Source: Chitinophagaceae bacterium UBA7600 (GTDB lineage: Bacteria; Bacteroidota; Bacteroidia; Chitinophagales; Chitinophagaceae). Taken from it: a stretch of DNA of 24,017 nt. The translations under genes were made by a program, and so were the position numbers. The stretch's first letter is position 1, and every line of letters begins with the position of its first letter. The notes below the pieces were generated by a model, which saw only the letters and a program-made list of their open reading frames with translations, was not told the DNA's origin and searched no databases. Below are positions 8,201-16,145 of this stretch, in pieces. The stretch is taken from NCBI GenBank assembly GCA_002478885.1, contig DLKC01000012.1, positions 68,415 to 92,431 of the forward strand, in the 5' to 3' direction.

Positions 8201-9864
8201 ACATCACCATTGATCTTGATAGTACTGTCAGCATTTTTAAAAGTAGAACTGATCACTTTCAAACCGTCTTGCACGATCACTTCAACTTTGGCAGAATCTA
8301 CTTTTGAACCTGAAGTCTTTATATAGCTGGTGATTTTTACAGTATCGCCGGGAATAGCTGCTGATTGTGTACTTACAGATGATTCAGTAAAACTCTGTGT
8401 TAAGGAAGAACCGGTATAACACATCCAGTTATCATTAAAGTTGGTGTTCATTACAGAAACAGGCTTATCGCTTTCTACAAGAAGGTAAGGGCGCTCAGGT
8501 CCGCCACCAATAGTACCTGTTCCATTATAAATATTTTTCCATTCGGTAACAGTGAGGTAACAATCAATATAACGTTCCGTACCAATGGTATAACTCTTTT
8601 TAAATTTCGTGCCACCCGTGTACGCATCTCTCACCGTAACCGTTGCACCGTCTTTTGCAAAAATGTAAAGATGCGTCAGTTGCTGGCCAAAGGCTTTTTT
8701 AGTAAACGGATCTACCACACTCTGCTCATCTCCCGGAGGCGCCATATAGGTAAGGAACCTTACGCCCGAACTGGTGCCGTTTTCACTGCTGACCATGGTG
8801 GCCATGTCGCTTGTGCCCGGTGTTCCGGTTTCAAACCAGTTGCCTTCAAAGACAGATACACGCTTTGTTCCGTTAGTAGTTAGCCTGAAAGTTGTAGCAT
8901 AGCTAACATTACCATTGTTTTTGCCTACCCAATCTTTCGCCTGCATTTTATTCAGGTTATAATTGTTCACCAGTGTCCACTTGCCGTTGTCATATCTTTC
9001 CAGGGTAACTTTTGTTGAATCATCCCATGCAACAAAGCGGATTTCCTGCTCGCCTGCACTCTGGTAAGGAACCCCAAAATAAAATAAGGAACCGGATGAA
9101 CTTCCGTTGGAAGATGGTACATAACCACCGCCGTCTCTTTCATCCCCATACAAGGCACCATATTGAACCGTTACGGGCTTATCTGCCAGCAGCACATAAG
9201 TTTCACCCGCATCCATGATATCTCTTCCGTTTGAATTCTTATAGATAAGGTCTTCTCCACGGCTGATTGTCTTGGAAAAAATGGTTTTGGGGTTTTCAAA
9301 ATTCACGCTTGTATAACCGGTAGTGGTAGAAGCGGTAGTTGATATTTTCTGGAAAGTAACGGTCGTGTTATCGTCATAGGCAAAAACGTTAATATCGTTC
9401 TTTGACGACGACGTCTTTGGCGAATAGATGATGTACTTCTGACCAATCGATTTCTTATCGGTAGATGGTACCCAATCATGCTGCCAGTCACTGTTCGTTG
9501 ACTGCGATGCAAAAACAAGTTTGTCAGACTTTACAATAAAATAGTCGCCATCCCATGCAAGGGCGCCACCGCCGGCATAACGCGCATCATCGTTTACAGC
9601 GTTGTCGCCGATATACATGATAAAACTCTGTCCGGCCATTAACATACCCGATTTGGTATCGTCGGTATCTCCATCGGCGCCATCGTCAATAATGGAAAAG
9701 GAAGTACTGTCATAAATAGCGGTAACAATGATTGCCACATTGCGTTGTACCGTTGTACCGTTAGGTGGTACAAAAATCTGGAAGTACGTAGAAGGCTCGC
9801 CTGTCGCAAAACTTTTGCCGGCAGCGAGCATAAGAAGAAGGGTTACGGTAAATATTCTTTTCAT
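5209..9864 (-). CDS. Large secreted FG-GAP/VCBS-repeat and ASPIC/UnbV protein with T9SS type A sorting domain
   Basis: 1551 residues. The N-terminus is a signal peptide (MKRIFTVTLLLMLAAG, probable cleavage after SFA), so Sec export followed by type IX secretion to the surface or medium is expected. Residues about 30-490 form a beta-rich region resembling the IgGFc-binding-protein N-terminal family (tentative). Residues about 655-985 hold seven repeats of about 50 residues with calcium-loop cores such as DVDNDGDLD and DYDNDGDMD, consistent with an FG-GAP beta-propeller. An ASPIC/UnbV domain follows (about 998-1090, IKIKWPSG). Next comes an SdrD-B-like domain (about 1092-1145, GAVFFDNNNNCVRDAGE), then DUF11-like adhesin repeats with LPEGLDL. 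The last 80 residues are a T9SS type A sorting domain with TYPNPAADVIYIS. Probably an adhesin or surface-binding protein; no catalytic motif was recognised. Monocistronic, with its own terminator. Confidence 0.92.
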   Translation of the reverse strand: MKRIFTVTLLLMLAAGKSFATGEPSTYFQIFVPPNGTTVQRNVAIIVTAIYDSTSFSIIDDGADGDTDDTKSGMLMAGQSFIMYIGDNAVNDDARYAGGGALAWDGDYFIVKSDKLVFASQSTNSDWQHDWVPSTDKKSIGQKYIIYSPKTSSSKNDINVFAYDDNTTVTFQKISTTASTTTGYTSVNFENPKTIFSKTISRGEDLIYKNSNGRDIMDAGETYVLLADKPVTVQYGALYGDERDGGGYVPSSNGSSSGSLFYFGVPYQSAGEQEIRFVAWDDSTKVTLERYDNGKWTLVNNYNLNKMQAKDWVGKNNGNVSYATTFRLTTNGTKRVSVFEGNWFETGTPGTSDMATMVSSENGTSSGVRFLTYMAPPGDEQSVVDPFTKKAFGQQLTHLYIFAKDGATVTVRDAYTGGTKFKKSYTIGTERYIDCYLTVTEWKNIYNGTGTIGGGPERPYLLVESDKPVSVMNTNFNDNWMCYTGSSLTQSFTESSVSTQSAAIPGDTVKITSYIKTSGSKVDSAKVEVIVQDGLKVISSTFKNADSTIKINGDVKVNNDKTDITFKDIPVLNPQSQYTVETKCKASGSNSSGTPINGTINTTVETVVTGKVDNQVQQTVTAEVVSVNTTNTSKLIFSKYNDNIVTKDSTDSWTASWVDFNNDGYDDLFVTDRRSYKANILYVNNKNGAFSKYTGSPIATDSAISVTSSWADVDNDGDLDAIVLNNTRKTNFFYKNNNGTFVRDNTPEFTKNVSYYFGGGFADFDNDNNLDLFVCNYFATKYNELYRNNGNNTFTKQQTSVIPSEANQSMGPTWCDYDGDGFPDLFVPNGTGYKNSLFHNEGNGNFVKVDNAITKDGSNSVGSCWGDYDNDGDMDLFVTNANSSGNYLYRNDGKGVFTKITDQPCVTDKGTSHGCSFADIDNDGDLDLYVTNDTGLKFLYINNGKGGFTRKDDELPSFDFGNSKGHAWSDFDHDGDLDLFVATTNNELNGFYTNNGNSNSWIEIALQAKVSNGSAIGAKVFVKANNTWQMREVNAQSGFGGQSSFTQHFGLGNATTVDSIKIKWPSGIVQVLTKVNPKQILKVTETQFANIKGAVFFDNNNNCVRDAGEPLVARAAVNNTGTGTKLYTNDAGYFSTNVATGTYSFTVSEEKGVSTACSNVNSYTIDAGKGLKDTIYVPATAKCNSTDINLVMGGTAIRKGFGNNNFNMIITNNGRVAATNFSANFKAPASYVVANNSVAFTKVASTTENNVNYKTYTWQIEKLDPFQTQVISFTDSVDATLGIGSSVAVNGWVDGLSGDCTATDNAVNQSYTVVGAIDPNDIQVVPVGYGKEGFIQPNQLLTYTIRFQNNGNHAATSVRIEDKLPEGLDLATLKVVSASHEGLDVSMNSNTVSFNWSNIYLSDSLTDARNSQGYVTFSIMPAKDIKAGTKLRNNASIQFDAYQPTHTNQVLNTIQSKQQEESMIEVKTYPNPAADVIYISLIHKMGKFTNKVVRRVDILDLGGRVVLSKTFNSAEELRLNIPIVLNGMYMVKVTDSENEAYSKLVMFGRRM
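6926..7896 (-). repeat. Seven-unit FG-GAP/VCBS coding repeat
   Basis: Seven copies of a W/F-x-D-x-D-x-D-G-x-x-D-L-F-V type block, encoded near 7853-7896, 7693-7737, 7541-7581, 7381-7424, 7229-7270, 7075-7115 and 6926-6962. Spacing is 149-160 bp, about 50 residues. Each block has the Asp/Asn-rich loop expected to bind calcium. Unit 3 departs most (DNDNNLD). Confidence 0.85.
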
Positions 9865-10261
9865 TCAACTGATTTTGGCCGGGAAAAGTCATGATCTATG
9901 CCAAAAGCATAAACAATTGATTTTCAACATATTTCATTTGGCCAGATTTTAGAACAATTCCATATGGCGGAAAAAAAAGACATGCCGCGGAGATTTTTTA
10001 ACAGTTTTGAAGCTTTTGCAACACGTTCAACATATAAGCGCTAATATGTTTATGGGCTGCTGTGCGCTGTTTGCCGCGGGAGATCGGGAACGCATTCTTG
10101 TACGTGATAGCTTTATTCGGTGGCATACAACGTTACTATATTATTTACCGGTGACTGCAGCACCATTGCCTGCACGGTATAGCATAAAGACAGCATGCAC
10201 GATTCACTTGCTGAAGCGTGCGACGCAACCCTGTATGTACGGGAATGCCATGTAATACAAA
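9865..10261. other. Intergenic region between the T9SS protein and NagB-LmbE genes
   Basis: About 400 bp. The right part holds one dispersed-element copy and ends at the NagB-LmbE terminator; the left part must hold the promoter of the T9SS protein gene, but no exact TAnnTTTG box was found. An 82-codon frame at 10007-10255 on the plus strand has no recognisable protein features and covers the dispersed element, so it is not called as a gene. Confidence 0.5.
10213..10230 (+). repeat. Dispersed intergenic element, copy 3
   Basis: Carries CGTGCGACGCAACC. It lies about 90-107 bp after the NagB-LmbE stop codon, just past its terminator. Confidence 0.5.
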
Positions 10262-10296
10262 AGCCGGGAACATAAATGGTATTTACATTCCCGGCT
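10262..10296 (-). terminator. Hairpin terminator of the NagB-LmbE gene
   Basis: 16-base arms at 10262-10277 and 10281-10296 around a 3-base loop, starting with AGCCGGGAA. On the plus strand two base pairs are mismatched (C-A and A-C), but in minus-strand RNA the same two become G-U wobbles, so the stem is complete only for leftward transcription. A T-rich stretch (TTTTGTATT) follows on that strand. It lies 23 bp after the stop codon. Confidence 0.85.
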
Positions 10297-10319
10297 ATAT
10301 TTTTTAACCACTTAAAATG

Positions 10320-12227
10320 CTAGTAATGCCAGCGCACAAAGGCTTCCATCGCTGCATATTTGGTGAGGCCAAGTTCTGCGTAAAGGCTTGCCGTGTTTGA
10401 ATTGCGGTCTTCCGCACGCTGCCAGAATTCACGGGCATCACTGCCCTGGAATGGCACCATATCTTTCTGGCTCTGGTGAATAAAAATACCAAAACGCTTC
10501 TTCATCACCTGGTCAGGGCTCATGGGAATGGCCATTTCAATATCGGCGATATCCCACTCCTGCCACGCACCTTTATATAACCAAACCCAACAGTCTTTCA
10601 CCCATTCGTCACCTGCCGCCTTTATGCGGCGAAGGCTTTCGAAAACCGCATCAAGACAAACCTTATGGGTACCATGCGGATCGGCAAGGTCACCTGCACA
10701 ATACACCTGATGTGGCTTTATTTTGCGCAACAACTCCATTGTTAACTCAATATCTTCTTCGCCCAACGGCTTTTTGTCAATGGTTCCGGTCTCATAGAAG
10801 GGCAGGTTCTGAAAATGCCACCTGCCTTCAGGCAAGCCTACATATTTACAGGTAGCCTTAGCCTCACACCTTCTTATCAAGCCCTTGATGGCACGCACTT
10901 CCGGCGTATCGATCTCGTTCTTCTTTTTACCTGATATAAACTCCTGCGCTGCAGAAAGAATATCCTGGCTTTTTACATTGTCCATCCCAAACATATCTTC
11001 AAAGCCTACGGCAAAATCGATAAACCGTGTTACAAACTCATCTGTCACCGCGATATTTCCACTGGTCTGGTAGGCCACATGCACTTCATTCCCCTGGTCG
11101 TGAAGGCGCATAAAAGTGCCACCCATACTGATTATATCATCATCGGGATGCGGAGAAAAAATAATACATCTCTTTGGATACGGTTCACTTCTTTCCGGGT
11201 GCGTTGGTAACACAACATTGGGCTTTCCACCAGGCCAACCGGTGATGCTGTCGCGCAGCATGTAATAAACCTGCAGGTTTACTTCGTAGGTATCTCCCTT
11301 TTCAACAAGCAGGTCGCCCAATCCGTTCTCGTTATAGTCGACCGTTGTAAGACTTAATATGGGCTTATTGAGTTTTAAAGCCATGTGCACCACCGCACGC
11401 TTGATCATTTTAGGCGTCCATTCAATATTGCCGGTAAGCCACGGTGACTTAAAGCGGGTTAATTCGGAAGCAGTCATTTCATCGAGTACAAAACTGCAGT
11501 TGTGGTGCTGCTGCAATATGCTTGCAGGCACCTGCTCTGTCACATGTCCTTCTACTGCTTTTGCAACGATCTGGGCTTTAAAGCCCCATGCCATCAGCAA
11601 AATGCGCTTTGCCTTCATAATGGTGCTAATGCCCATTGTGACGGCTAGCCTTGGCACTTTGGCCAGGTTCTGAAACTCTCTCGCATTGGCATTACGGGTG
11701 CTTACATCGAGGTTTACGATACGTGTTTTGGAAAAGATACTGGAACCCGGTTCATTAAAGCCGATATGGCCGTTATTGCCTATACCAAGTATCTGCAGAT
11801 CTATGCCGCCAGCCTCTTCAATCATTCTTTCATAGGCAGCACAATGATCTTTTATTTTATCTTTTGGCAATTCACCGTTGGGCAAGTGAATATTCGAAGG
11901 GTCAATATCCACATGATCAAAAAGATGGCGGTGCATGAAACTCCAGTAGCTCTGGTAAGCATCTTTTTCAATAGGATAATATTCATCAAGATTGAAAGTA
12001 ACAACGTTCGCAAAGCTAAGCCCTTCCTCCCTGTGCAATCGTACCAGCTCTGCATACATACTAATTGGCGTAGATCCTGTTGCAAGCCCAAGAACACATT
12101 GCTGGCCCGCAGCATGCTTTTCGCGGATCAATTTGGCAATCTCAAAAGCCACAAACGCTGAACCTTGCTTTGTGTTGGCAAAAATTTCACATGGAATTTT
12201 TTCGAAAGAGTCAACCATACTGCTCAT
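10320..12227 (-). CDS. NagB-like glucosamine-6-phosphate deaminase fused to a PIG-L/LmbE-type deacetylase domain
   Basis: 635 residues, cytoplasmic. The N-terminal half (about 10-270) is a NagB/6-phosphogluconolactonase-like domain. It has the phosphate-loop LATGSTP, the catalytic-type NLDEYYPI (Asp81) and GIGNNGHIGFNEPGSS (Asn152, His154, Glu159). E. coli NagB has Asp where Asn152 sits; Gram-positive NagB enzymes carry Asn there, so activity is plausible. The C-terminal half (about 350-590) is a PIG-L/LmbE domain with FSPHPDDDIISMGG (His360, Asp362, Asp363) and DPHGTH (His518, His521), the usual zinc ligands. A deaminase converts GlcN6P to fructose-6-P and ammonia, and PIG-L enzymes remove N-acetyl groups from GlcNAc-type substrates. 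The fusion could therefore deacetylate and deaminate an amino sugar in sequence (inference). Similar proteins are known from Bacteroidetes and annotated NagB-like. It lies downstream of the hexosaminidase on the same strand, with its own promoter and terminator. Confidence 0.93.
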   Translation of the reverse strand: MSSMVDSFEKIPCEIFANTKQGSAFVAFEIAKLIREKHAAGQQCVLGLATGSTPISMYAELVRLHREEGLSFANVVTFNLDEYYPIEKDAYQSYWSFMHRHLFDHVDIDPSNIHLPNGELPKDKIKDHCAAYERMIEEAGGIDLQILGIGNNGHIGFNEPGSSIFSKTRIVNLDVSTRNANAREFQNLAKVPRLAVTMGISTIMKAKRILLMAWGFKAQIVAKAVEGHVTEQVPASILQQHHNCSFVLDEMTASELTRFKSPWLTGNIEWTPKMIKRAVVHMALKLNKPILSLTTVDYNENGLGDLLVEKGDTYEVNLQVYYMLRDSITGWPGGKPNVVLPTHPERSEPYPKRCIIFSPHPDDDIISMGGTFMRLHDQGNEVHVAYQTSGNIAVTDEFVTRFIDFAVGFEDMFGMDNVKSQDILSAAQEFISGKKKNEIDTPEVRAIKGLIRRCEAKATCKYVGLPEGRWHFQNLPFYETGTIDKKPLGEEDIELTMELLRKIKPHQVYCAGDLADPHGTHKVCLDAVFESLRRIKAAGDEWVKDCWVWLYKGAWQEWDIADIEMAIPMSPDQVMKKRFGIFIHQSQKDMVPFQGSDAREFWQRAEDRNSNTASLYAELGLTKYAAMEAFVRWHY

Positions 12228-12272
12228 GTTGATTAGATTTTGTTGGAAATTTCAAAAGTATAAAGTGAGCGG

Positions 12273-12296
12273 CAAATATAACAATGCAAACGTTTG
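12273..12296 (-). promoter_or_regulatory. Promoter and operator of the NagB-LmbE gene
   Basis: On the minus strand an exact Bacteroidota -7 box TATATTTG (12273-12280) lies 45 bp before the ATG. A perfect 10-bp palindrome CAAACGTTTG (12287-12296) is 6 bp further upstream, in the spacer between the -7 and -33 positions, where a repressor would block RNA polymerase. The palindrome resembles LacI-family operators. A second possible -7 box, TACTTTTG, is at 12253-12260. A near copy of the palindrome sits at the same distance from the start of the hexosaminidase gene. Confidence 0.55.
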
Positions 12297-12358
12297 AAAT
12301 TATTATTACATCAGTGCCTGTATACTAAAATACAAGTTTCAACCGAAACAAAAACTTA

Positions 12359-12370
12359 TACACGTTTGTA
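12359..12370. promoter_or_regulatory. Possible auxiliary operator
   Basis: TACACGTTTGTA shares the ACGTTTG core of the main operator and has palindromic ends (TACA/TGTA). It lies about 73 bp upstream of the main site. Paired sites at this kind of distance are common for looping repressors, but this one is weak. Confidence 0.3.
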
Positions 12371-12429
12371 AATAAGCGAAAATCTTTGGGCCATTTGGTT
12401 TTGAAACAGCCGCATGTTGATTTGCAGCA

Positions 12430-12455
12430 CAAGTGAGTGACACAACGAAGATGCC
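12430..12455 (+). repeat. Dispersed intergenic element, diverged copy 4
   Basis: Begins CAAGTGAGTGACACAACGAAG and continues to GATGCC, a diverged form of the GTGCGACGCAA element. It starts 28 bp past the hexosaminidase stop codon. Confidence 0.4.
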
Positions 12456-12482
12456 ACGTGCACTGTTGCCGGTAACATGGCC

Positions 12483-14120
12483 TTACGCTCCTTTGTTTAT
12501 GCCATTTTTGTGATAAGAGACCTGCCAGAGGTCGTATCTTTTGAATTGGGTTGGCAGCCTGTTTTTAAAATCGTTCCAGTTCTTGTGCTGGGGTGCACTC
12601 CACAACACCTCACTTAAAGCTGCAAGGCGCGGGAACAACATGTACTCGACTTTCGATGGAGAAGGGAGGTACTCGGTCCATAAATTTGCTTGCGCACCAA
12701 TGATATACTGCTGTTCTTCGGGCGTAAGATCTTTTGGCAAAGGCTCGTAATTATACACCACTTCAAGCGGCAGGTAACCACCAATGGTAAGGCTGTCTTC
12801 TGTTTTGGCCTGAGAGTAATCGAAATAAACATAGGTGGTTGGTGTCATTACCACAGTGTGATGAAGTTTGGCTGCTTCAATGCCGCCCTTCTCTCCTCTC
12901 CAGCTCATGACAGACGCATTGGGTGCTAGCCCGCCTTCAAGTATTTCATCCCATCCGATGATCTGCCGGCCTTTACTGTTGAGGTATTGTTCCATGCGGC
13001 CAATAAAATAACTCTGCAGGCCGTGCTCATCTTTCAGGTTTTTGTCTTTGATCAACTGCTGGCAGAAGGCTGACTTTTTCCAGTAGTCTTTGGGGCATTC
13101 ATCACCGCCGACATGAATATACTTCGAGGGAAACAATGTCATCACCTCATCAAGCACATCCTGCAAAAAATTGAAAGTATAATCAGTGGGCGCAAACACA
13201 TCGGGGAAAACACCCCATGTCTGCTGCACTTCTTTTCCTTTTACGCTGCCGCTCCAGAATGTGCCGGGGTAAATAGTGGTTGCCTGGTTAGGGAAACAAC
13301 TCAACTGCGGATAAGCCGCGATGGCAGCCGATGCATGGCCCGGCATTTCAATCTCGGGGATGATGGTGATGTACCGGTCAGCAGCATACTGTACCACGTC
13401 TTTAACCTGCTCCTGAGTATAATAGCCGCAATCTTGTTTAAAGTCATTCCCCGTGCCGGGATGATGGCCAATAATGGTTCCGTTGCGGCAGCCACCCACC
13501 TGTGTAAGTAAAGGGTATTTTTTGATCTCGATACGCCATCCCTGGTCATCCGTGAGATGCCAGTGAAACGTATTCATCTTGCTCATGGCAATAAAATCGA
13601 TATAGCGCTTTACAAAATCAACTGAGAAGAAATGACGGCCGCAATCGAGCATCATTCCACGATAGGCAAAACGCGGCGCATCTTCAACACTGCACTGCGG
13701 AATGCTGAGTGTCGCCGATTTGTCGACTGGCAATAATTGTATCAGTGTTTGTATACCATAAAAAACGCCTTCCTCGTTATCGCCGCCGATATAAACCTTG
13801 TTTTTGTCAACAGTAAGATTGTAAGCCCCCGGAATTTTTCCGTCAAGCCTGTCGAAATTGAGTACGATCGCATTCTTCCAGGCGGCTTTTCCGGTTGCAA
13901 TGGGTAATGCGATACCATAAATTTCCTTAAGATAGTTATTCAAAAAAGCTGCGCTTTTTTCAAGGTTACTGCCCGCAAGCACAATCGTAGTGGTAGCAGA
14001 AATGGCAAAGTTCCCTTTCTTTAGTTCCGATTTAACCGGGGCTGGAATAATATTCAGCGGTTGCTGTGCATTGATGGCAAAGGCTCGTAACAGCAAACAA
14101 ACAAGCAATATTTTCTTCAT
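12483..14120 (-). CDS. Exported family GH20 beta-N-acetylhexosaminidase
   Basis: 545 residues, a typical length. A signal peptide (MKKILLVCLLLRAFAINA, probable cleavage before QQ) sends it to the periplasm; no lipobox is present. Residues about 20-140 are the GH20b-like N-terminal alpha/beta domain. The GH20 barrel starts about 150 with RGMMLDCGRHFF and carries NTFHWHLTDDQGWRIE and the catalytic pair in HVGGDE (Asp340 polarises the substrate acetamido group, Glu341 is the acid/base). The tryptophans in the later FWSG, SWRGEKGG and NLWTEYLP segments fit the sugar pocket. It removes terminal beta-GlcNAc or GalNAc from oligosaccharides such as chito-oligomers or glycans. It is transcribed ahead of the NagB-LmbE gene (254-bp gap), which would process the released sugar after uptake and phosphorylation. 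No transporter or kinase gene for GlcNAc is in the window. Confidence 0.95.
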   Translation of the reverse strand: MKKILLVCLLLRAFAINAQQPLNIIPAPVKSELKKGNFAISATTTIVLAGSNLEKSAAFLNNYLKEIYGIALPIATGKAAWKNAIVLNFDRLDGKIPGAYNLTVDKNKVYIGGDNEEGVFYGIQTLIQLLPVDKSATLSIPQCSVEDAPRFAYRGMMLDCGRHFFSVDFVKRYIDFIAMSKMNTFHWHLTDDQGWRIEIKKYPLLTQVGGCRNGTIIGHHPGTGNDFKQDCGYYTQEQVKDVVQYAADRYITIIPEIEMPGHASAAIAAYPQLSCFPNQATTIYPGTFWSGSVKGKEVQQTWGVFPDVFAPTDYTFNFLQDVLDEVMTLFPSKYIHVGGDECPKDYWKKSAFCQQLIKDKNLKDEHGLQSYFIGRMEQYLNSKGRQIIGWDEILEGGLAPNASVMSWRGEKGGIEAAKLHHTVVMTPTTYVYFDYSQAKTEDSLTIGGYLPLEVVYNYEPLPKDLTPEEQQYIIGAQANLWTEYLPSPSKVEYMLFPRLAALSEVLWSAPQHKNWNDFKNRLPTQFKRYDLWQVSYHKNGINKGA

Positions 14121-14160
14121 GTATTTTTCTCTTTAAAAATTTGCGTAAAAATATCATTGA

Positions 14161-14189
14161 CAAACATAGCAGGAGCACGCAAACGATTG
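14161..14189 (-). promoter_or_regulatory. Promoter and operator of the hexosaminidase gene
   Basis: On the minus strand an exact -7 box TATGTTTG (14161-14168) lies 40 bp before the ATG at 14120. The site CAAACGATTG (14180-14189, plus strand) matches the NagB-LmbE palindrome at 9 of 10 bases. In both genes the site begins exactly 60 bp from the start codon. Confidence 0.5.
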
Positions 14190-14267
14190 TGCCGCCGGGC
14201 TGTTAGGTACAGCGCAGGTTTTTGAGTAGTTATCATGTCAATCTGCCAAACCCATATGATTGTCCGG

Positions 14268-16145
14268 CTATTTCAACACCGGCAATATGATTTTTGAAGC
14301 ATACTGGCTGCTATGATGGATCTTAATATCGCTTTTGATAAAATCTTTTTCATCAGCTTTATAGATATTGATGAACTGTTGCGGATTCCTGTCTGCGAGC
14401 GGAAACCAGCTACTTTGTATCTGCACCATAATGCGGTGTCCTTCTTTAAATGTATGCGCGACAGAAGGTAATTCAAATTTCACCTCTTCCACTTTGCCCG
14501 GGGTAAACGCAGACGGCGTCTCATAACTTTTCCGGTATCTCCCCCTGAATATCTCCGAACGCACCAGCATTTCATAACCACCCATCGGGTAAATTTTTTC
14601 CGGGTCTTTTTCCGCGTAAATATCCACACTGTTATATCCAAGATCATCCGGAAAAACATCAATAACCTTTACAACAAAGTCGGCATCGGTGGTAGATATG
14701 CTCGTCATAATATCCGCGATCACATTACCGGTTACGGTAACATCTTCTTTCAATACATCCGTTTTAAAAGTAAGTACGTCAGGCCTTCTTTCGGCAAACC
14801 GCTGGTCATCGGTCATATAGCTTCTGGTCCTGTTGAAATGCACATCTTCAGTATAAGGAACAGGATGAGCGGGGTCACTTACATACTCACTGAAATCCTT
14901 TGTACCCGTTGGTTTGCTCCAATCCAGTTTTCCGCCGGTTTGAAGGAACAAATCTTTATCCTGCTTTTCAGCAGGCGGCCATTGGTTGAATTTCTTCCAG
15001 GTATTTTCCCCGGTTATAAAAATATTTGCTTCCGCTATTTGGCTGATCTCTCCTTTGCCTTTGAGGAAATAATTAAAGAACGGCACTTCCATATACATCT
15101 GGAACCATTCACTCGTATTGCTGCCAAACTCCACGTTACCTAAATGGCCGCCATCGCCACTCGCCCACTGTCCATGATACCATGGGCCTTCCACAATCTT
15201 GTTAAATGCCTTGCCCGGGTTATTTGCTTCGGCTGCTTTATAAGCATTCCATGCGCCCCAGCAATCTTCTGCATCAAAGAGCCCGCCTACCCACAACATG
15301 GCCGGCTGCAGATTTTTGGTGGCGTTGCGCGCATCCCTGGCCTTCCACCATGCATCATAGTCCGGGTGACTCATCAGGTCTTTCCAGAAAGGCACATCAT
15401 CGCCAATCCTGCTGCTAAGCCCTTTCAACGAACCAGCTTCCAGGTAAAACTTATAATTGTCGTGCGTATAGTAATCAAAATCTTTCGGTCCAACCGTTGT
15501 TGGTATCGGTCTTGGCTTTCCGAATGAAGAGTAAAAGGCAAATGCATCCATCTGGAAAAATGCACCGTTGTGATGAAAATCATCACCAATAAACCAGTTG
15601 GTCACCGGTGCCTGCGGGCTCACCGCTTTCAACGCCGGGTGATTGCTCGCTGCGGCCATCGTAGAGTAAAACCCCGGGTACGAAATACCATGCACCCCCA
15701 CATTGCCATTGTTGTTGGGAATATTGTTCACCATCCACTCGATCGCATCATAGGTATCGCTCGATTCGTCTGTTTGGATGCCTTTTTTATCGGGATTAAA
15801 AGGCCGTATATCTTCAAAATTTCCTTCACTCATCCACCGGCCACGCACATCCTGGATTACCATAATATACCCCTCGCTAAAATATGCCCGCTCATAACCG
15901 TTCCACCATTGCTTCCATTTAAGTTCACCGTAAGGCGCACAGGAGTAAGGCGTCCTCGACAACAGGATCGGGTGTTTAACCGAACTATCTTTTGGCATAT
16001 ATACCGACGTAAAAAGTTTCACGCCATCCCGCATGGGGATATACATTTCTTTCTTTACATAATTGTTCACGATCCAGGCACTATCGGCTTGCTGCGCCTG
16101 CACATAAAAAGAAACCAGCAAAAGCAGGGTAAGTATTTTCCTCAT
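14268..16145 (-). CDS. Exported CocE/NonD-family (peptidase S15-like) hydrolase
   Basis: 625 residues from the ATG at 16143-16145. This start places the signal peptide MRKILTLLLLVSFYVQA first; an upstream in-frame start would put 37 unlikely residues before it. The alpha/beta-hydrolase core carries HGISYPGF (nucleophile Ser155, G-x-S-Y-x-G type), LFDAED (Asp291) and EGPWYHGQW (His324), the triad of the X-Pro dipeptidyl-peptidase/CocE family. It also has an early SRTPYSC motif and the C-terminal jelly-roll domain (about 430-625, with EGHRIMVQIQSSWFP). Relatives act as alpha-amino-acid ester hydrolases, glutaryl-7-ACA acylases or dipeptidyl-peptidases. The true substrate cannot be told from sequence; a periplasmic peptide or ester hydrolase is likely. 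Monocistronic, on the same strand as the amino-sugar genes but with no visible link. Confidence 0.92.
   Translation of the reverse strand: MRKILTLLLLVSFYVQAQQADSAWIVNNYVKKEMYIPMRDGVKLFTSVYMPKDSSVKHPILLSRTPYSCAPYGELKWKQWWNGYERAYFSEGYIMVIQDVRGRWMSEGNFEDIRPFNPDKKGIQTDESSDTYDAIEWMVNNIPNNNGNVGVHGISYPGFYSTMAAASNHPALKAVSPQAPVTNWFIGDDFHHNGAFFQMDAFAFYSSFGKPRPIPTTVGPKDFDYYTHDNYKFYLEAGSLKGLSSRIGDDVPFWKDLMSHPDYDAWWKARDARNATKNLQPAMLWVGGLFDAEDCWGAWNAYKAAEANNPGKAFNKIVEGPWYHGQWASGDGGHLGNVEFGSNTSEWFQMYMEVPFFNYFLKGKGEISQIAEANIFITGENTWKKFNQWPPAEKQDKDLFLQTGGKLDWSKPTGTKDFSEYVSDPAHPVPYTEDVHFNRTRSYMTDDQRFAERRPDVLTFKTDVLKEDVTVTGNVIADIMTSISTTDADFVVKVIDVFPDDLGYNSVDIYAEKDPEKIYPMGGYEMLVRSEIFRGRYRKSYETPSAFTPGKVEEVKFELPSVAHTFKEGHRIMVQIQSSWFPLADRNPQQFINIYKADEKDFIKSDIKIHHSSQYASKIILPVLK

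Noticed and set aside
10007..10255. 82-codon frame in the intergenic region left of the NagB-LmbE gene
   Set aside because: No domain or promoter, and it spans a dispersed-element copy.
11750..11790. Asn in place of the NagB catalytic-type Asp as a sign of an inactive enzyme
   Set aside because: Gram-positive NagB enzymes carry Asn at this position and are active, so it is not evidence of loss.
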